DNA of 64,000 nucleotides from Anadara kagoshimensis (GCA_021292105.1 CM037868.1:31841812-31905811); one strand, 5' to 3'. Counted from the first letter of the stretch, positions 47,639 through 59,062 are shown. Notes: generated by a model not told the origin, from the letters alone. Translations and numbers: made by a program.

Positions 47639-47759
47639 TGTCATATACCATTTTTTGAATTTAATCATAAAATACATTCAAAAAATGGTATGTTGTCTAT
47701 TGTCATATACCATTTTTTGAATGTATTTTATGATTAAATTCAAAAAATGGTATATGACA
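47639..47759. repeat. nested perfect palindrome
   Basis: 47701-47759 has 22-nt perfect arms (TGTCATATACCATTTTTTGA and AT) around a 15-nt centre. 47639-47690 is the same segment inverted, less its last seven bases. Together they make arms of 52 nt without mismatch and a 17-nt loop. Confidence 0.92.
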
Positions 47760-48060
47760 TATTACTCCTCCATCCCACAACAGTCCGCCCTGATATAAAT
47801 ATTGAGAAGGCGTTAAACACCATTATCCTACTTCACTCCACTCTGAAACAGACCGCCTCTGTATATAAGTGAAAGAATATTGACCTGGGTAAAAACTCCA
47901 CTGCACCATCCAAAAAATTCTGACCACCTCGATGTAAATAAACACGAATCTTGACTGGGACGTTAAACACCATTACTCCACGCCTCCATTCCGGAACGCA
48001 CCGCCTCGATATAGGAGAAAGCATATTGACCTGGGCTTAAACCGACATTACTCCACGCCT

Positions 48061-50490
48061 AGATATAGGAGAAAGAATACTAGTATTAACCTCGGCGTAA
48101 ACCTACCTTACTCCGCTCCGGAAGAAAAACGCGATGAAAGAGACAGCACTATTGGGCCACCATACACAATACGCAAGCTGGTTAAACATAACGCCTAGAT
48201 ATAGGAGAAAGAATACTAGTATTGACCTCGGCGTAAACCTACCTTACTCCGCTCCGAACGAAGAACGCGATGAAAGAGACAGCACTATTGGGCTACCATA
48301 CAAAATACGCAAGCTGGTTAAACATAACGCCTAGATATAGGAGAAAGAATTCTAGTATTGACCTCGGCGTAAACCTACCTTACTCCGCTCCGGACGAAGA
48401 ACGCGATGAAAGAGACAGCACTATTGGGCTACCATACAAAATACGCAAGCTGGTTAAACATAACGCCTAGATATAGGAGAAAGAATACTAGTATTGACCT
48501 CAACGTAAACCTACCTTACTCCGCTCCGGAAGAAGAACGAGATGAACGAGATAACACTATTGGGCCACCATACAAAATACGCAAGATGGTTACACACAAC
48601 GCCTCGATATTAGTGAAAATCTATTGACCTGGGCGTAAACCGAAGAATGCGATAAAAGAGACAGCACTGTAAGGCCACCATACAAAATACGCACGCCGGT
48701 TATACATAACGCCTCGATATAAGTAAACGAACATCGACCTTGGCGTAAACCAACATTACTTCACTCCATTTCTCTATCCCGGAACAGACCGCCTGGATAT
48801 AGGAGAAGGGATATCGACCTGGATGTAAGCACCCCGGACGAAGAACGCGATAAAAGAGACATCACTATTGGGCCACCATACAAAATACGCACGCCAGTTA
48901 AACATTACGTCTCGATATTAGTGAAAATCTTTTTAACCCGGACGAAGAACGGGATGAAAGAGAAGCACCATTGGGCAACCATACACAATACGCAACCTGG
49001 TTAAACATACGTCTCGATATATTGACCTGGACGTAAATCGATATTACTCCGGACGAAGAGTGCAATGAACGAGATATAACTATTGGGCCACCATACAAAA
49101 TTCGCAAGCTGGTTAAACATAACGCCTCGATATAGAGGAAAAAATATTGACTTTGGCGTTAATCGGCATTTATCCACTCCGGACGAAGAACGCGATAAAA
49201 GAGACATCACTTTTGGGGCCACCATACACAATACGCAAGCTGGTTGAAAAAATACGTCTTGATATATCTGGGCGTAAACCCATATTACTCCACTCCGGAC
49301 GAAGAACGCGATAAAAGAGACAGCACTATTAGGTCACCATACAAAACACGTAACCTGGTTCAACAGCGCCTCGATATATTGGCCTAGGCGTAAACCGACA
49401 TCACTCCGGACGAAGAGCGCGATGAACGACATAACATTATAGGCCACCATACAAAATACGCAAGCTGGTTAAACATAACGCCTCGATATAAGTGAAAGAA
49501 TATTGGCTTGGGCGTAAAACACCATTACTCCACACGTCCATCCCGGAACAGACCGTCTCGATACAGGAAAAAGTATAGGGCCAGGGCTTAAACCGACATT
49601 ACTCCACTCCGGACGAAGAATGTGATAAGAGAGACAGCACTATTGGGCCACCATACATAATTCGCAAGCTGTTTAGACATAACGCCTCGATATAGGAGAA
49701 GGAATATCGACCTGGACGTAAGCACCCCGGACGAAGAACGCGATAAAAGAGACATCACTATTGGGCCACCATACAAAAATCGCAAGCTGGTTAAACATAA
49801 CGTCTCGATATTAGTGAAAATCTTTTTAACTGGGCTTAAAACGACATTACTCCATTGCGGACGAAGAACGGGATGAAAGAGAAGCACAATTGGGCAACCA
49901 TACACAATACGCAACCTGGTTAAACATAACGTCTCGATATATTGACCTGGGCGTAAATCGATATTACTCCGGACGAAGAGTGCAATGAACGAGATATTAC
50001 TATTGGGCCACCAAACAAAATCCGCAAGCTGGTTAAACATAACGCCTCGATATAGGAGAAAAAATATTGACTTGGGCGTAAATCGATATTTATCCACTCC
50101 GGACGAAGAGCGCGATGAAAGAGACAGCACTATTGGGCCACCATACACAATTCGCAAGCTGGTTAAACATTGACCTGGGCGTAAACCGATATCACTCCGG
50201 ACGAAGAATGCGATAAAAGAGACATCAATTTTGTGTCACCATACACAACAAACATAACGCCTTGATATAGGAGACAGAATGTGCATCTGGGCGTAAACCC
50301 ATATTACTCCACTCCGTACAAAGAACGCGATGAAAGAGACAGCACTATTGGGCCACCATACAAAATACGCAAGCTGGTTAAACAACGCCTCGATATATTG
50401 ACCTGGGCGTAAACCGACATCACTCCGGACGAAGAATGTGATAAAAGTGATAGCACTATTGGGCCACCATACAAAATACGCACGCTGGTT
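48061..50490. repeat. SINE-tail satellite, long-unit section (136 bp, ~18 copies)
   Basis: The unit adds GGACGAAGAACGCGATGAAA, GAGACAGCACTATTGGGCCA and CGCAAGCTGGTTAAACATAA to the SINE-tail core (CGCCTCGATATAGGAGAAAG, GACCTGGGCGTAAACC). The first three units are nearly identical at exact 136-bp spacing; later ones vary by deletion. Long frames in it are artefacts. Confidence 0.93.
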
Positions 50491-50654
50491 AAACATAATG
50501 ATTTAGTTCTCATTATTGAAATAATTGACATAGGATTTTATTTATATAATTTTTGCTTGCGCGGATAATGAATGACAAAAATGAATATAGTTTGAGATTT
50601 GTATTGGAATTATGCTTGTATTCACCCATCTAATACTTTACAGAACTGTCTAAA

Positions 50655-50870
50655 GTTTAACACTGTAGTGACGAACTGGCCGGTCAAAGCCCGAATGCTG
50701 AGTGGACGAAATGTGGCAGAAAGTATGTCGAGAAATTGATAGCTGTAATTGAAAAGCTATCGATTTATAGCTAACGGGGCGGGTTGGGTGGGTGGGCGGT
50801 TGAAACGGGCTGCCGATTCGGTACAAATTCGTTAGCTTAGTGTTAAACTTTTGACAGGTCTGCACTATAC
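50655..50870. mobile_element. fold-back family G element (GACAGGTCTG ends)
   Basis: The left end CTGTCTAAAGTTTAACACTG inversely matches the right end AGTGTTAAACTTTTGACAGG. About 215 bp. Its ends are the core of the 68-bp and 35-bp arrays. Confidence 0.7.
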
Positions 50871-51260
50871 ATGTGTAGTTAATTGTTAACTTCTAAAGAA
50901 AGTGTAAGTGGTTTTTTGCTTTTAAACATGCGATCTCATGTGAAGGTTTTAATAGTTTAATTTTGAAAATATATAAAATTTGAAAATTACATAATAATAT
51001 TTTTAAAAAGGAGAAAAATGATAATAAAAGAATAAATATTCACGCTGATTTTCACATGAATAATATTGAATAACCTACCAAAAATAAATAAGTAAAAACT
51101 AAACTTAAAAGAAACGATAGAAAGAAAGAAAAGAAAGGAAAGTGAATGAAAAGAAAAACATTGTAATTCTAAAAAGAAATGTGAAATATTTTATAAGCAG
51201 TTCATTTATTAAATATCCAAAGAGTTAGTACAAAGTATTGTCGGGTAAACATAAAGTCCA
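50871..51260. other. AT-rich spacer
   Basis: An A-rich stretch including AAAGAAAGAAAAGAAAGGAA near 51121. Nothing else is seen. Confidence 0.5.
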
Positions 51261-51526
51261 GGCCCCAGTTTCACAGTCATTCCTTAGCTAAGATTTTCCT
51301 TAACTTAAATCTGGTAAAATTTCAAATGTTTATAATTTTTTTAATTTTCAAGATATTCAAGAGTTTAAGATGTCATTTTTAAGACCACTTCTAGATTTAA
51401 ACCCTTTCATTTAGTTTTGACAAAAATATTCATCAGTAATCAGTATTTCCAAACATAGATAACTAAAATTTGCTAAATTTAAGTTAAGGAAAATCTTAGC
51501 TAAGGAATAATTGTGAAACTGGGACC
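51261..51526. mobile_element. MITE family C (CCCAGTTTCACA fold-back), best copy
   Basis: The left end GGCCCCAGTTTCACAGTCAT, TCCTTAGCTAAGATTTTCCT is almost the exact inverse of the right end AAAATCTTAGCTAAGGAATA, ATTGTGAAACTGGGACC. About 50-bp terminal repeats. Confidence 0.85.
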
Positions 51527-51549
51527 AGAATCTTGGATTTTGAAATATC

Positions 51550-51551
51550 TG

Positions 51552-51606
<55 letters not shown>
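51550..51606. repeat. (TA)n microsatellite
   Basis: An uninterrupted TA tract of ~50 bp. Confidence 0.97.
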
Positions 51607-51607
<1 letters not shown>

Positions 51608-51774
51608 AAATATTGTTTATACTAAACATTGTTCATGAAAATTATCTGCTTCTGAAATTTTAAAATTTCCTAAATAATGCAGAAAAATTAAAACAACTTT
51701 GGTTATAACGTATCTCTGATTTAAAGGCAGTTTGCAGGAGGTAAAACCGTTACTCGTTTTTTTTCAAAGAGTTG

Positions 51775-52075
51775 AGCTGTCACGGTAATGGTGTTTAACG
51801 TTTAACGTCCTGTGGCAGTCAAGAATATTTCACTTATACCGAGACGTCGCCAGCTATAGGCGAAGGTGCAGAAAATTTGCCTGTGCGTTGTGCTGATGGC
51901 ATAATACAGCAGGGTTCTTTATCGTGCCAAGCTCACCATGACACGGGACCTCGTTTATTTTAAGTTCAAATCCGAAAGAACCATGACTCTCATTTCGTAA
52001 TGCGAGTGCTTGGCGAAAGAACAATCATTATTCACTTAAATTCAAGTCTTGGATCAGACCTGGTCGGGGTTTCGG
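51775..52075 (-). mobile_element. SINE family 1, head lost
   Basis: Minus strand, from the core AAGACTTGAATTTAAGTGAA to the tail; the + strand shows GCCAGCTATAGGCGAAGGTG and CAGCAGGGTTCTTTATCGTG. Confidence 0.82.
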
Positions 52076-52129
52076 TTTTTGTTGTTTTTTCTTTCTTTTT
52101 ATAGCTTCTGATTGGATGTTGGATGTGAA

Positions 52130-52417
52130 TGGGGGGAACAGTTTACGCCTCAGTCAAAATTCTCATGCGCTTGTGTCTAGGTGGCCAGTTCTGGGATGTT
52201 GGAGTGGTGTTGAGTAATGGTTTTTTTCCACACCCAAGTTAAAGTTTTCTTCCTTACTGATATCGATACCGTTAGTTCTGGGATGGTGGATAAAACCGGA
52301 GTGACCGGAGATAAACAAGGAACCTCGTCAAGCGAACTAACAAACTTTTCTGCCCGAGTTTGATTCAAACCTTTCAACCCAGTCTCTTTTTTCATCATTT
52401 CTGTTACATAGTAGTAG
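52130..52417. other. unassigned spacer
   Basis: No recognised element or exon; slightly GC-richer. The minus frame 52398-52177 (EVPCLSPVTPVLSTIPE) has no recognisable motif. Confidence 0.35.
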
Positions 52418-52757
52418 TAGTAATGGTGTTTAACGTCCCAGTCAAGAATACAATGTATTTCACTTATATCGAGACGTCGCCAGCTATAGGCGAAAGTGCA
52501 GAAATTTTGCCTGTGCGTTGCGCTGATGGCATTATACAGCAGGGTTCTTTATCGTGCCAAGCCTACCATGACACGGGACCTCATTTATTTTAAGTTCCCA
52601 TCCGAAAGAACTGTGACTTTCATTTCATCATGCCGAGTGTTTGGTGAAAGAACAGTCACTACCCACTTTCAAGTCTTGGGTCAGACCTGGTCGGGGCTCG
52701 AACTCACGAACCACTTACGGAGCGAGCACTCTACCAACTGAGCTACCGCAGTGGTCA
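52418..52757 (-). mobile_element. SINE family 1, full length
   Basis: On the minus strand: CCACTGCGGTAGCTCAGTTG head, GAGCCCCGACCAGGTCTGAC, AGTGACTGTTCTTTCACCAA, tail to GGGACGTTAAACACCATTAC. Little decayed. Confidence 0.9.
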
Positions 52758-52799
52758 CATGTATATAGTATTACTTTTGTTCCACATGTTATTAATTGT

Positions 52800-52912
52800 A
52801 CAATACAGGCCTGTCGAAAGTTTAACACTGAGCTGACGAATAATTACCAAACCGACAGCTCAGATTGGCCCCTGACTCCAATATTTCGGCAACTGTCGAC
52901 AGCTTTTCGTAC
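52800..52912. mobile_element. fold-back family G fragment
   Basis: It starts TACAGGCCTGTCGAAAGTTT, AACACTGAGCTGACGAA. The opposite end is not clear. Confidence 0.5.
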
Positions 52913-52925
52913 ACATGTTATCTAC

Positions 52926-53000
52926 ATGTCCTTTATGTATGGAAGCTGTTGGTGATGGATTTCATTATGTATGGAAGCTGTTGGTGATGGATTTCATTAT
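52926..53000. repeat. 27-bp tandem duplication
   Basis: GTATGGAAGCTGTTGGTGAT and GGATTTCATTAT occur twice in a row (from 52936 and 52967). Confidence 0.7.
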
Positions 53001-54047
53001 TTATTTATATGTAAACATTTTGAAACAGAAAGATATAAGTATATTCCGAGGTATTTCCTTCAAAACCCAAGTGTCCATAAAATGTGTACAATGCTTTCGC
53101 AATGTACTATTAAATTACTTTCAAATGTTAGTATATTTCTGTCTCACATTTACATTTTTTTTTCTATAACTCTTTTATTCATTCATCATGAAGGTAACAA
53201 CCATTATATTTTTGTCTGTTATAAAATGCAGGAACAACGTCCTTTAAATATGGGAGAACTCGGCGATTTTCATTTAAATCTGTGCCTTTATTCTGAAAAA
53301 AAGTTTCCCCCACAACAGCCTAACCAATTATGCAATTCAACAGATTTATACCATAAAAACGGATAAACGGACGGATAAAATGAAAAGGTCAAATTAGACA
53401 GATTTTTCCCATTTTGACGAGGTTTTTTTTAATTGAAAGTATTAAAAATCCGGACTTTTTGAATGGAAAGTGTACCAAAATCAAACAATTAACGATAAAA
53501 AAGTACCTAAATGGCAACTTTGCGCACTAAAAATGTACCGATCAATCCGATTGGTCAACGTGCCACAATATTTTTTTTTTCAAGTTAAACAGACGTTACG
53601 GTATATAACCTGGTCAGTGAACTCTTAAAAGTGTGAACTTGTTTTAGTGTTGTAGTGCGCAGATGTCATTTAATTATTAAATATTTTGAAAGTCAAGCCA
53701 TGTAAATATGTAAATGACACAAGTACAAACATGTGTTTAGGTGCCTAAAATATGTGTACTTTTGCAAAAAAAAAAAAACTGTGAGTTTGACGTCATAATT
53801 ATTTTTTTATTTATTTACTAAAATAAAAAAGAATGATGTTTACTAAATCTTTTCCCTGTGAGAACCGTTTCACAAAATTATAGACCATGTACCAGATATT
53901 TATTTTTTTTAAATTTGGAATTTAAATACCATGGAAGTAACCAGCGGAACGGATAAATACTGCTAATGGATTTTACATCGCGTTATCAATAATACCATTT
54001 ACACCCAGTGTTTCTTTGTAAAATATCCGAAGTGTGTCCTAAGTTTT
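53001..54047. other. spacer without a supported gene
   Basis: The longest + frame (to 53366) has no motif or splice context. Several T and A homopolymers. Nothing further is supported. Confidence 0.4.
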
Positions 54048-54257
54048 TACGGTGGCTGAATGAGGCCATGAAGAAAAAAATATTTCCCACGTGCGCACGT
54101 AGAAGTCTTTACTTTCGTACGTGGAAGTCTTTACGTGCACATGTGAACTTTTACATGCGCACGTAAAACGTCTACGTGCGCACGTAAAAGTTCCACCTGC
54201 GCACGTAATAGTTCACGTGGAAAATATTTTTTCTGCATGGCCTCATTAAGCCACCGT
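54048..54257. mobile_element. MITE family E with repeated GTGCGCACG palindromes
   Basis: The ends TACGGTGGCTGAATGAGGCC and GGCCTCATTAAGCCACCGTA are inverted. The interior has about seven copies of the self-complementary motif ACGTGCGCACGT or variants, in contrast to the AT-rich surroundings. Confidence 0.82.
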
Positions 54258-54514
54258 AGGTTTCACAATCGTTTCTCAATTTAGGTTTTCTTTAATTTAA
54301 AATTAGAGAATTTATGCAATCTTTTTACATCCTAATAAATATTTTTGGCGAAACTAAATACAAATTTCAATAAATTTGAAATACTCTTCAAAATGAGATC
54401 TTATTAAGCACCCGGATATCTGAAAAATTGCGGAAATTATTCAAATTGAAAATTTTCAGATTTAATTTAAAAAAAAAAAAAAAAAAAAAATAGGGAATAA
54501 TTGTGAAACCGGCC
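54258..54514. mobile_element. MITE family C, copy 2
   Basis: From GGTTTCACAATCGTTTCTCA to AGGGAATAATTGTGAAACCGG. Its left end abuts MITE E exactly, and a poly-A run (~20 bp) lies near the right end. Confidence 0.7.
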
Positions 54515-54651
54515 TGGCGTATATTAATTTACTTTAGTGGCGACCTAAGTGCAATTTTTTTTCCGTATTTTTATTCATTTTCCGATAGCTGCATGCTCCG
54601 AAAATGTTGCTTTTTTCATTTTTTTAAAATATTTAAAAAAAAAAACACTTG

Positions 54652-54732
54652 TACCACTACGGTAGCTCAGTTGGTAGAGTGCTAGCTTCGTATGTGGGGT
54701 TGGGGTCATGGGTTTGAATCCCGACTGTGAGT
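54652..54732 (+). mobile_element. SINE family 1 head only
   Basis: CCACTACGGTAGCTCAGTTG, GTAGAGTGC and the B box GGGTTTGAATCCC. There is no 3' acceptor-stem partner, so it is not a tRNA gene. Confidence 0.7.
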
Positions 54733-54781
54733 AACTTGTTTTTTAGATGTAGGAATAGGGGGAAGATATTGGTATATAGAT

Positions 54782-55160
54782 TGGTTGTTTGGTTGAATGT
54801 TGCTTAACGTCGCATCAGCAATTTTTCAGCTATTTGCGACGAGAACTACTTAATTAATCTCTATGGATTAATCTATGAACAATTTCGTGTATGCATGTGA
54901 AGTGCGAGTGTGTTGTATGGTCTGCCTTGTACTAGCGCGCACTCAGGGCGACTTTACCGTGCTAGCTCACAGAGTCAGTACGCCGCAGACGAGCGTACCA
55001 CTCCCCCAGTCCATTATACTGATACCAGGTGAATCAGTAAAGGCCAACGGCAAGGAAAAATCACTTTCCCACATGTGGCCCGAGCGGGAATCGAACTCAC
55101 AGCGGTGAGAGACCCTGGATTTGAAGACTGACGTCTTATCCATTAGGCCACCGCGCCCCC
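54782..55160 (-). mobile_element. SINE family 2, full length
   Basis: On the minus strand: GGCGCGGTGGCCTAATGGAT, AAGACGTCAGTCTTCAAATC, CTGTGAGTTCGATTCCCGCT, core CCGTTGGCCTTTACTGATTC, tail AAGCAACATTCAACCAAACA. The best copy of this family. Confidence 0.9.
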
Positions 55161-55184
55161 TCGGTATATAGAAATAAAGGTCAG

Positions 55185-55395
55185 AGGATCCTTCGGAAGA
55201 AACCCTAGAAAGTGATGTCCCTTTTCACGACATGCACGACACGTTACAGACCCACCCTCTCCCCTGCACATTGCTCTGAGTGCACTTGCAAAGGTCAAAT
55301 TTCTGTCACTTCACTATAGCAGGTGACGTTTCGATATAAGTGAAATATTCTTGACATGAACGTAACACGCCATTCATTGCATCAATTAATCAATC
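55185..55395 (+). mobile_element. SINE family 1-type tail, divergent
   Basis: GATCCTTCGGAAGAAACCCT, GCACTTGCAAAGGTCAAATT, GGTGACGTTTCGATATAAGT, then CTTGACATGAACGTAACACG. It grades into the ATCA tract, which looks like an expanded SINE tail. Confidence 0.65.
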
Positions 55396-55419
55396 AATCA
55401 ATCAATCAATCAATCAACG

Positions 55420-55490
<71 letters not shown>

Positions 55491-55520
55491 TAATTAATTA
55501 ATTAATTAATCAATCAATCT
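55382..55520. repeat. (ATCA)n/(ATTA)n microsatellite
   Basis: About 130 bp of ATCA with a short ATTA section near 55488-55508. Confidence 0.97.
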
Positions 55521-55602
55521 TGATTTTTGTTGATTTTCATCTGATAAAGTTTGTTTTTGACTGACAGATTTTGACTTGTTGTATTAACTGTACATGATAC
55601 TA

Positions 55603-55848
55603 ATCTCCAGTTTCATGACCAGTTCTTATGATTTCCCTAAACCTAAATCTGAGAATTTTTAGAAATCAGTCATTTTACTAGAACTACATGTAAAGTTTCA
55701 TCAAAATAAGCTTAGAGTGACATTTGAAATGACAATTTAAAATCGAGAATATCTTGAAACTAAGAAAGTTATTATACTCAGATTTTCAAATTTTCCAGAT
55801 TAAATTTAAGGTAAAATTTAGTTAAGAAATTATTGTGAAACTCGGGAC
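55603..55848. mobile_element. MITE family C, copy 3
   Basis: From TCTCCAGTTTCATGACCAGT to AGAAATTATTGTGAAACTCG. More decayed than 51261-51526. Confidence 0.65.
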
Positions 55849-55949
55849 AGTTGTGTTGAACAGTAAATTATGGTAAAAAGGACGTTAAAATATACAGCAA
55901 TTTATTGACAATTATCTGAAAATACGAATAGAATTAATATAGGAAGATC

Positions 55950-56105
55950 ACCAGATCACATCCGAAAGAAGCGTGACTTTCATTTCGTAATGTCGAGTTT
56001 TTGGCGAAAGAACAGTCACTATCCACTTTCAAGTCTTGGGTCAGACCCGGCCGGGGATCGAACCCACAACCTCCCACTTACAGAGCGAGCACTCTACCAA
56101 TAAAC
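55950..56105 (-). mobile_element. SINE family 1, head half
   Basis: The + strand reads AAGAACAGTCACTATCCACT, AGTCTTGGGTCAGACCCGGC and GATCGAACCCACAACCTCCC, ending ACTCTACCAA. Confidence 0.82.
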
Positions 56106-56650
56106 GCTTCTAAACTTAACATAGTCATAACTGATTACATGAACACCTACAATAAAACGGGTGTTTGAAGCGGCTCATTCTTTCATTCTGTTACACTTTT
56201 GTCCCAAAGTTTGATCAAAATCCATCCATAGATAATGAAGATACAGACAGACGGACAGGTGAACAGACAGACAAACAAGTGGACAGACATGGTGATTTAT
56301 ATACTCCCTTCAAATTAAGTTTTCCTGGGAGGGGTAGAAAAATTGATCAAGTAGTTGAAAAATTTATGAAACAGATTAAGTGTAATTTATCTAATGTATA
56401 GTACAGACATGGTGAAAGTTTAACACTAAGCAAGGGGATTTGTTCCATCCCGGCAATTCGTCTCGCCCAAGCCATTAACTATATTTTGTTAGCTTTTAGG
56501 AAGCTGATGTCTAAGTAAAATGTACCAATAGATTTAATAACGGATTCAGGATTTTTAAAAGGGGAGGGGTTCCATTATTGTTGGTACGAAGGAACGCAAG
56601 CAAAGGGTGTGTGGGTGTATGCTCACTAAAATTTTGAGGTTTTTTTTCAA

Positions 56651-56840
56651 TATAGTAAAACACGAACATAACGAACATGTTCAAAACGATAACATGGATG
56701 GAACGAAGTCATGAATTATTTGGCCGACCGTTTCGCTATACAATGTATAAGTCTATATATAACAATATAACGAAGTCGCTATATAACGAAGTTAAAAATA
56801 GAGTCCCTAGGGCTTCGTTATAAACGTGATTTACTGTATA
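56651..56840. mobile_element. MITE with TATAGTAAAACACG/CGTGATTTACTGTATA ends
   Basis: Inverted ends plus internal ATATAACGAAGTCGCTATAT blocks. About 190 bp, no ORF. Confidence 0.6.
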
Positions 56841-56877
56841 ACTTAAAAGCCTGTAATTTTCTTCACTCTCACTCAGT

Positions 56878-57320
56878 TGTATAGCTTTATTTTCGAGAAT
56901 CATGGTACTACATCACTAATTACTTCTTAAAGGGGGAGGTTTCAAACCCCAGGAACCCATCTATGGTCTATGCAACTGGCATGGTGGAATTTTAATGAAA
57001 TTGTGAATTTTACAAAATATAAATATTTTAGTTACATTTATATATAAATCATAACTTTATTTCAAGTAAAGTTTTTGTGAATTCCATTTCAAATCAATAG
57101 TTAAACGTATAGCTTTATTTTCGAGAATCATGGTACTACATCACTAATTACTTCTTAAGAGGGAGGTTTCAAACCCCAGGAACCCATCTATGGTCTATGC
57201 AACTGGTATGGCGGAATTTTAATGAAATTTATAAAACATAAATATTTTAGTTATATATAAATCATAACTTCATTTCAAGTAAAGTTTTTGTGAATTCCAT
57301 TTCAAATCAGTTTATTAGAT
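56878..57320. repeat. ~228-bp direct tandem duplication
   Basis: GTATAGCTTTATTTTCGAGA, ATCATGGTACTACATCACTA and CAAACCCCAGGAACCCATCT occur at 56878-57105 and again at 57108-57320 with few differences. Confidence 0.88.
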
Positions 57321-57337
57321 TTTGAAATGTATAAAGT

Positions 57338-57678
57338 TGAGTTGGTATTGGTGTTTAACGTCACAGTCAAGAATATTCCACTTATATCGAGACGTCGCCA
57401 GCTGTAGGCGAAAGTGCAGAAATTTTGCCTGTGCGTTGCGCTGATGGCATTACAGCAGGGTTCTTTAGCGTGCCAAGCCCACCGTAAAACGGGACCTCGT
57501 TTATTTTAAGCTCCCATCCAAAAGAACCGTGACTTTCATTTCGTGATGCGGAGTGCTTGGCGAAAGAACAGTCACTACCCACTTTCAATTCTTGGGTCAG
57601 ACCCGGCCGGAGATCGAACCCACGACCTCCCACTTACGAAGCGAGCACTCTACCAACTGAGCTACCGCAGTGGTCTGA
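57338..57678 (-). mobile_element. SINE family 1, full length
   Basis: Minus strand head CCACTGCGGTAGCTCAGTTG to the tail; little decayed. Its head half plus ~75 bp of outside sequence is repeated at 61838. Confidence 0.9.
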
Positions 57679-57807
57679 ATTTTATAAAGTATAAATATTA
57701 TATATTTATCTTGCCGTAGTTTTTATGACACAGATTTCTCATGACTTTACAAAAGTATTATTAAGAAATTTTCTATGTATAAATATATATATATAGTCTA
57801 CGAGTGT

Positions 57808-58158
57808 CAAACCACTGCGGTAGCTCAGTTGGTAAAGTGCTCGCTCCGTAAGTAGGAGGTCGTGGGTTCATACCCCGACCGGGTCTGACCCAAGACTTGA
57901 AAGTGGGTAGTGACTGTTCTTTCGCCAAGCACTCGGCATTACGAAAAGAAAATCACGGTTCTTTCGGATGGGAACTTAAAATAAACGAGGTCTCGTGTCA
58001 TGGTGGGCTTGGCACGATAAAGAACCCTGCTGTATAATGCCATAAGTGCAACTCACAGGCAAAATGTCTGCACCTTCGCCTATAACTGGCGACGTCTCGA
58101 TATAAGTGAAATATTCTTGACTGGGACGTTAAACATCATTACTCACTCACTCACTCTA
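57808..58158 (+). mobile_element. SINE family 1, full length, with (ACTC)n tail
   Basis: ACCACTGCGGTAGCTCAGTT, GGGTTCATACCCCGACCGGG, CGCCAAGCACTCGGCATTAC, GACGTCTCGATATAAGTGAA, GACTGGGACGTTAAACATCA, then TTACTCACTCACTCACTC. A good reference for the full unit. Confidence 0.92.
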
Positions 58159-58159
58159 C

Positions 58160-58729
58160 GAGTGTCAATTAATCACAATTATGTGTCGGATAAACTAGAC
58201 AACAGAGTCACAACCTGGCATGACCGATTTTGCTTATTAGTTTAAAATGTAATTCTACAACATAACGGGTTTTTTTCTCATCAGACAACCCAGAGTTTTC
58301 CCCTGTTACAGGCATATGTGTAGCGATATGAGTTGCACTTTTGGTTCACCCCATAACCTTGTCCTCATAACCCCGCCGTATGACAGAATTTTTTAATCAT
58401 TATTTTTGAAATTTTATTATATAGAATTACTTTTGCTAATTGAAGTACAAACAACCCCCTCCAGACAGACCCTTAAACGGTAGTAGTTTTGATGAAAAGT
58501 CGGAAAAACCCTGTTTAAATAAGTAAACACGAAAATACATATATATTGTACATCATTTATAAAAAAAATAGGTTATGCAATTATTCAAAAACACCCAAAC
58601 CCAATTATTTAATAAATTATTTGATTTAAACGTTTGAGAAAAGCTAATTACAATCTTGGACCTAAAATCTAAATTATTATTATATTGTCAATCACGGGAA
58701 CTTTCACACTGGACCACTTATCTGACAAA
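58160..58729. other. spacer, nothing recognised
   Basis: No exon or repeat identified on either strand. Confidence 0.45.
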
Positions 58730-59062
58730 TTCCACTGCGGTAGCTCAGTTGGTAGAGTGCTAGTGTTTAACGTCCCAGTCAAGAATATTTCACTTATATC
58801 GAGACTTCGCCAGCTATAGGTGAAGGTAAAGAAATTTTTCCTGTGCGTTGCGCTGATGGCATTATACAGCCGGGTTCTTTATCGTGCCATGTCCACCGTG
58901 ACACATGACCTCGTTTATTTTAAGTTTCGGATAAAGAACACTGTTGTTGTATAATACCATCATTGCAACGCAGAAAAAAAATTCTACATCTTTGCCTATA
59001 GCCGGCGACGTCTCAATATAAGTGAAATATTTTTTTACTGGGACGTTAACACCATTACTCAT
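58730..59062. mobile_element. chimeric SINE family 1 pieces
   Basis: A + strand head (CCACTGCGGTAGCTCAGTTG, GTAGAGTGCT) is joined to a minus-strand tail and core (58765-58920), then to a + strand core and tail (58930-59062). Three pieces in alternating orientation suggest rearrangement or template switching. Confidence 0.8.

Larger units (their letters stand above)
46980..48060. repeat. SINE-tail satellite, short-unit section (~75-80 bp)
   Basis: The unit carries CCTCGATATAAGTGAAAGAA, TATTGACTTGGGCGTAAA and ACACCATTACTCCA. This is the SINE family 1 tail (GTCTCGATATAAGTGAAATA..CTTGACTGGGACGTTAAACA, CCATTACTC) with modest changes. About 12 irregular units, split by a Penelope-like fragment and a palindrome. 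Confidence 0.85.

Noticed and set aside
48134..50496. Multiple frames of 62-189 codons on both strands
   Set aside because: They are generated by the 136-bp satellite; same peptide in each unit, frame shifts between units.
52971..53366. 131-codon + frame
   Set aside because: Starts in a 27-bp duplication, low complexity, no splice context or recognisable domain.
54652..54732. Possible tRNA gene (also heads at 41562, 57808 and 52757)
   Set aside because: A and B boxes are present, but there is no matching 3' acceptor stem and the sequence continues into a SINE body.
56165..56401. 78-codon frame with DTDRRTGEQTDKQVDR
   Set aside because: Derives from a CAGA-rich dispersed repeat also glimpsed at 23460-23590.
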